Below are positions 6,204 to 7,587 of a stretch of 7,587 bases of DNA, piece after piece; position 1 is the stretch's first letter, and each line of letters opens with the position of its first letter. The stretch is taken from contig JAFDWI010000401.1 in assembly GCA_018268545.1 (NCBI GenBank), forward strand, positions 1 to 7,587, read 5' to 3'. Source of the stretch: Actinomycetota bacterium. GTDB taxonomy: Bacteria > Actinomycetota > Acidimicrobiia > Acidimicrobiales > Iamiaceae. The notes under the pieces were generated by a model. That model ran no database searches. It was not told the DNA's origin and saw only the letters and a list, made by a program, of their open reading frames with translations. The translations under genes were made by a program, and so were the position numbers.

Positions 6204-6848
6204 TCAGGACTCTGGCGGGCGTGGCTCCCGCCACATCAGCCACAGCGGTGGCCCGGACCCGCCGCCACCCATGGTGATGGTGCCGGTCACCTCGAACCCG
6301 TGCCGCTCGTAGAACGGCACGTTTCGTTCCTTGGAGGATTCGAGATAGGCGGGTATGCCCTCGGCGTCGCAACGTTCGAGGACCGGTCGGAGGACCGCCG
6401 AGCCGAGCCCATGCCCCTGGCGGTCCGGGTCGGTGGCCAGCAGCGCCAGATAGAAGTGCGGTTCTCGTGGATGCAATTTGTCGACCTGGCCCAGTGCCCC
6501 CAGGGAGCGGGGGAGGTGACGCCCGAACAGGCGCAACGCGCTCGGTGCCCAGCGCGCGAGATCGCCGAGGGTCGTCCGCCACGCTCCGGGGGGTGCCCAG
6601 ATCGCCCCGGCGTCGACGCCGGGTACCGTCCACACCGTCCGGTCGTCGAGGTGCTGACGAACCTCCGCCGCGAAGAACGGGGTCGCTCGACGGGTGAAAA
6701 GGCGCATGCGGGCCTCGCACAACCATTCCCACACCGGATCATCGGCGAAACCACGGGCGAACATCGCTCCGAGGGCTTCGACATCCGCGTCGGTCGCGAC
6801 GCGGGCGGTCGGGGCCGTGTCGCGCCGCGAGGTCGTTTCATCGGTCAT
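6204..6848 (-). CDS. GNAT family N-acetyltransferase
   Basis: The 214-residue protein has the acetyl-CoA-binding GNAT core in its C-terminal half. Strand and motif A read FYLALLATDPDRQGHGLGSAV (about 132-152), with the pyrophosphate-binding loop RQGHGLG at 143-149. Motif B follows as AYLESSKERNVPFYERHGF (167-185). The N-terminal half (ADVEALGAMFARGFADDPVWEWL) is the usual substrate-side region of this subgroup of GNATs, many of which are of unknown substrate; small molecules, antibiotics or proteins are all possible. The start at ATG 6848 is preferred over the GTG at 6857, because a TAGGTT -10 box lies exactly seven bases upstream and covers part of that GTG. It lies on the same strand as the upstream acyltransferase (88-base gap) and downstream murJ (72-base gap). 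The gaps and its own -10 box suggest separate transcription. A role with its neighbours is not evident. Confidence 0.92.
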   Translation of the reverse strand: MTDETTSRRDTAPTARVATDADVEALGAMFARGFADDPVWEWLCEARMRLFTRRATPFFAAEVRQHLDDRTVWTVPGVDAGAIWAPPGAWRTTLGDLARWAPSALRLFGRHLPRSLGALGQVDKLHPREPHFYLALLATDPDRQGHGLGSAVLRPVLERCDAEGIPAYLESSKERNVPFYERHGFEVTGTITMGGGGSGPPLWLMWREPRPPES

Positions 6849-6855
6849 CCGGTGC

Positions 6856-6861
6856 AACCTA
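6856..6861 (-). promoter_or_regulatory. Candidate -10 box of the GNAT gene (TAGGTT)
   Basis: On the - strand TAGGTT (6861 to 6856) fits TANNNT, and seven bases (GCACCGG) separate it from the ATG at 6848, the spacing of a leaderless actinobacterial start. No ribosome binding site is present in those seven bases. A -35 box is not obvious. Confidence 0.5.
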
Positions 6862-6898
6862 ACGAATCGTCGGCACCGCGTGCGTCATCCGCGCGCGT

Positions 6899-6923
6899 CA
6901 CGCCTCGTCGGTTGAACGGCGTG
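6899..6923. terminator. Weak candidate hairpin after the acyltransferase gene
   Basis: CACGCC (6899-6904) and GGCGTG (6918-6923) pair as a six-base-pair stem around a 13-base loop, beginning 13 bases past the acyltransferase stop on the - strand. The position suits a terminator, but there is no T-tract and the loop is large. Confidence 0.2.
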
Positions 6924-6936
6924 GTCACCGAATGCT

Positions 6937-7587
6937 TCACCGGGCCGCGAACCGTTCCTTCACCCGGAGGAACGGCGACTCGATCCACCGATACGACGCC
7001 CCGGCGATACCCACGCTCAACAGGGGAACCACGATGGGCCGGACGGTCTGGACGGTCGACAGGCGGTGGCGGAAGACGATCGCCGTGAACGCGTGGATCA
7101 CGAACATGTGGACCACGTAGATCCCGTAGGACCGCCGTCCGATCCAGATCAACGGGCGGACGGAGAGGACTCGCGCGAACGGGCTCGTGGGGACGAGTAC
7201 CAGCCAACAGATCACGACCCCGGTCGCGAGATTGAAGATGGTCAGCGCCCACGGTGGTTGGAGCGCGCCGAACGACCAGGATCCCTGGCGGGGCACCAGG
7301 ACGAGGGTTCCCACCGCGACGGCGAGTCCGGCTGGTCCGATCACCCGAAACCAGGAGGTCAACCGGTCGAGTCGTCGTGTCACGTGCAGGGCGATCGCGA
7401 GGAGGCACCCCACGAACAGCGCGTCCGGTCGGAGAAACGAGCTGTAGATCATTCGGAACAGCTCGGTGTTCGGCAGCCCGGTTGCGCGCAGTCCTGCATT
7501 CCCGACGTCGAAGACCCGCTCTCGTGCGATCCCCATTGCCACGATCGCGGTCACGCAGATCGCGCCGAGCACCGAGGGCGCCAGACG
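6937..7587 (-). CDS. Acyltransferase 3 (OafA/YrhL-type) membrane protein, C-terminal part
   Basis: The frame is open from the right edge to the TGA at 6939-6937, giving 216 residues; the N-terminal part, where the family's catalytic His usually lies, is outside the window. A GTG at 7572 is unlikely to be the start, since the family has about 10 membrane segments and fewer are present. The fragment has several hydrophobic helices and the family's C-terminal landmarks: SSFLRPDALFVGCLLAIA, then IGRRSYGIYVVHMFVIH, and a final YRWIESPFLRVKERF. Such proteins transfer acetyl or other acyl groups to sugars of surface polysaccharides, lipopolysaccharide, peptidoglycan or secondary metabolites. The acceptor here cannot be told. 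Its location near murJ fits an envelope role but does not prove one. Confidence 0.92.
   Translation of the reverse strand, partial: RLAPSVLGAICVTAIVAMGIARERVFDVGNAGLRATGLPNTELFRMIYSSFLRPDALFVGCLLAIALHVTRRLDRLTSWFRVIGPAGLAVAVGTLVLVPRQGSWSFGALQPPWALTIFNLATGVVICWLVLVPTSPFARVLSVRPLIWIGRRSYGIYVVHMFVIHAFTAIVFRHRLSTVQTVRPIVVPLLSVGIAGASYRWIESPFLRVKERFAAR

Noticed and set aside
6850..6878. Inverted repeat CGGTGC/GCACCG around the GNAT -10 box
   Set aside because: Only six base pairs with a 17-base loop; too weak to call an operator without comparison to other sites.
4860..7088. A 742-codon open frame on the + strand opposite murJ, the GNAT gene and the acyltransferase
   Set aside because: It is very rich in Arg, His, Gly and Pro with no domain pattern, spans three well-supported genes on the other strand, and is the usual antisense open frame of GC-rich DNA.

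Overview
The window is GC-rich bacterial DNA and is almost fully coding. Gene content, alanine/arginine/aspartate-rich proteins and TANNNT boxes set 7-10 bases before start codons suggest a high-GC actinobacterium, perhaps Acidimicrobiia-like. That placement is an inference from sequence style and gene order; no marker here proves it. Seven protein genes plus one antitoxin/toxin overlap account for nearly everything. The longest non-coding gap is under 100 bases, and I saw no tRNA, rRNA, CRISPR array, insertion sequence or prophage gene.

Left part (+ strand): the window opens inside a gene for a secreted, cysteine-rich, beta-rich protein with two similar modules. It resembles the large surface proteins often labelled TadG-related in actinobacteria, but that link is weak. 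After 53 bases comes obg (ribosome-associated GTPase), which overlaps proB (glutamate 5-kinase) by four bases. This is the centre of the familiar actinobacterial rplU-rpmA-obg-proB-proA block, but both flanks are missing.

Middle: proB converges on a small toxin-antitoxin operon on the - strand. This is vapB (ribbon-helix-helix antitoxin) followed by vapC (PIN-domain ribonuclease), joined by a TTGA overlap. A 26-bp near-perfect palindrome lies over the -10 box of vapB and looks like the autoregulatory operator. It supports moving the vapB start to a GTG at 4300.

Right part (- strand, read right to left): the C-terminal part of an integral-membrane acyltransferase-3 protein, a GNAT N-acetyltransferase, and murJ (lipid II flippase), with vapBC just downstream of murJ. 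The acyltransferase and MurJ both work on the cell envelope; GNAT and VapBC have no evident link to it.

Most of the window is ordinary core gene content. I see no convincing undescribed multi-gene system. The items most worth checking are the vapBC operator/start architecture, the degenerate G4 motif of Obg, the recurrent leaderless-type starts, and the unassigned secreted protein at the left edge.
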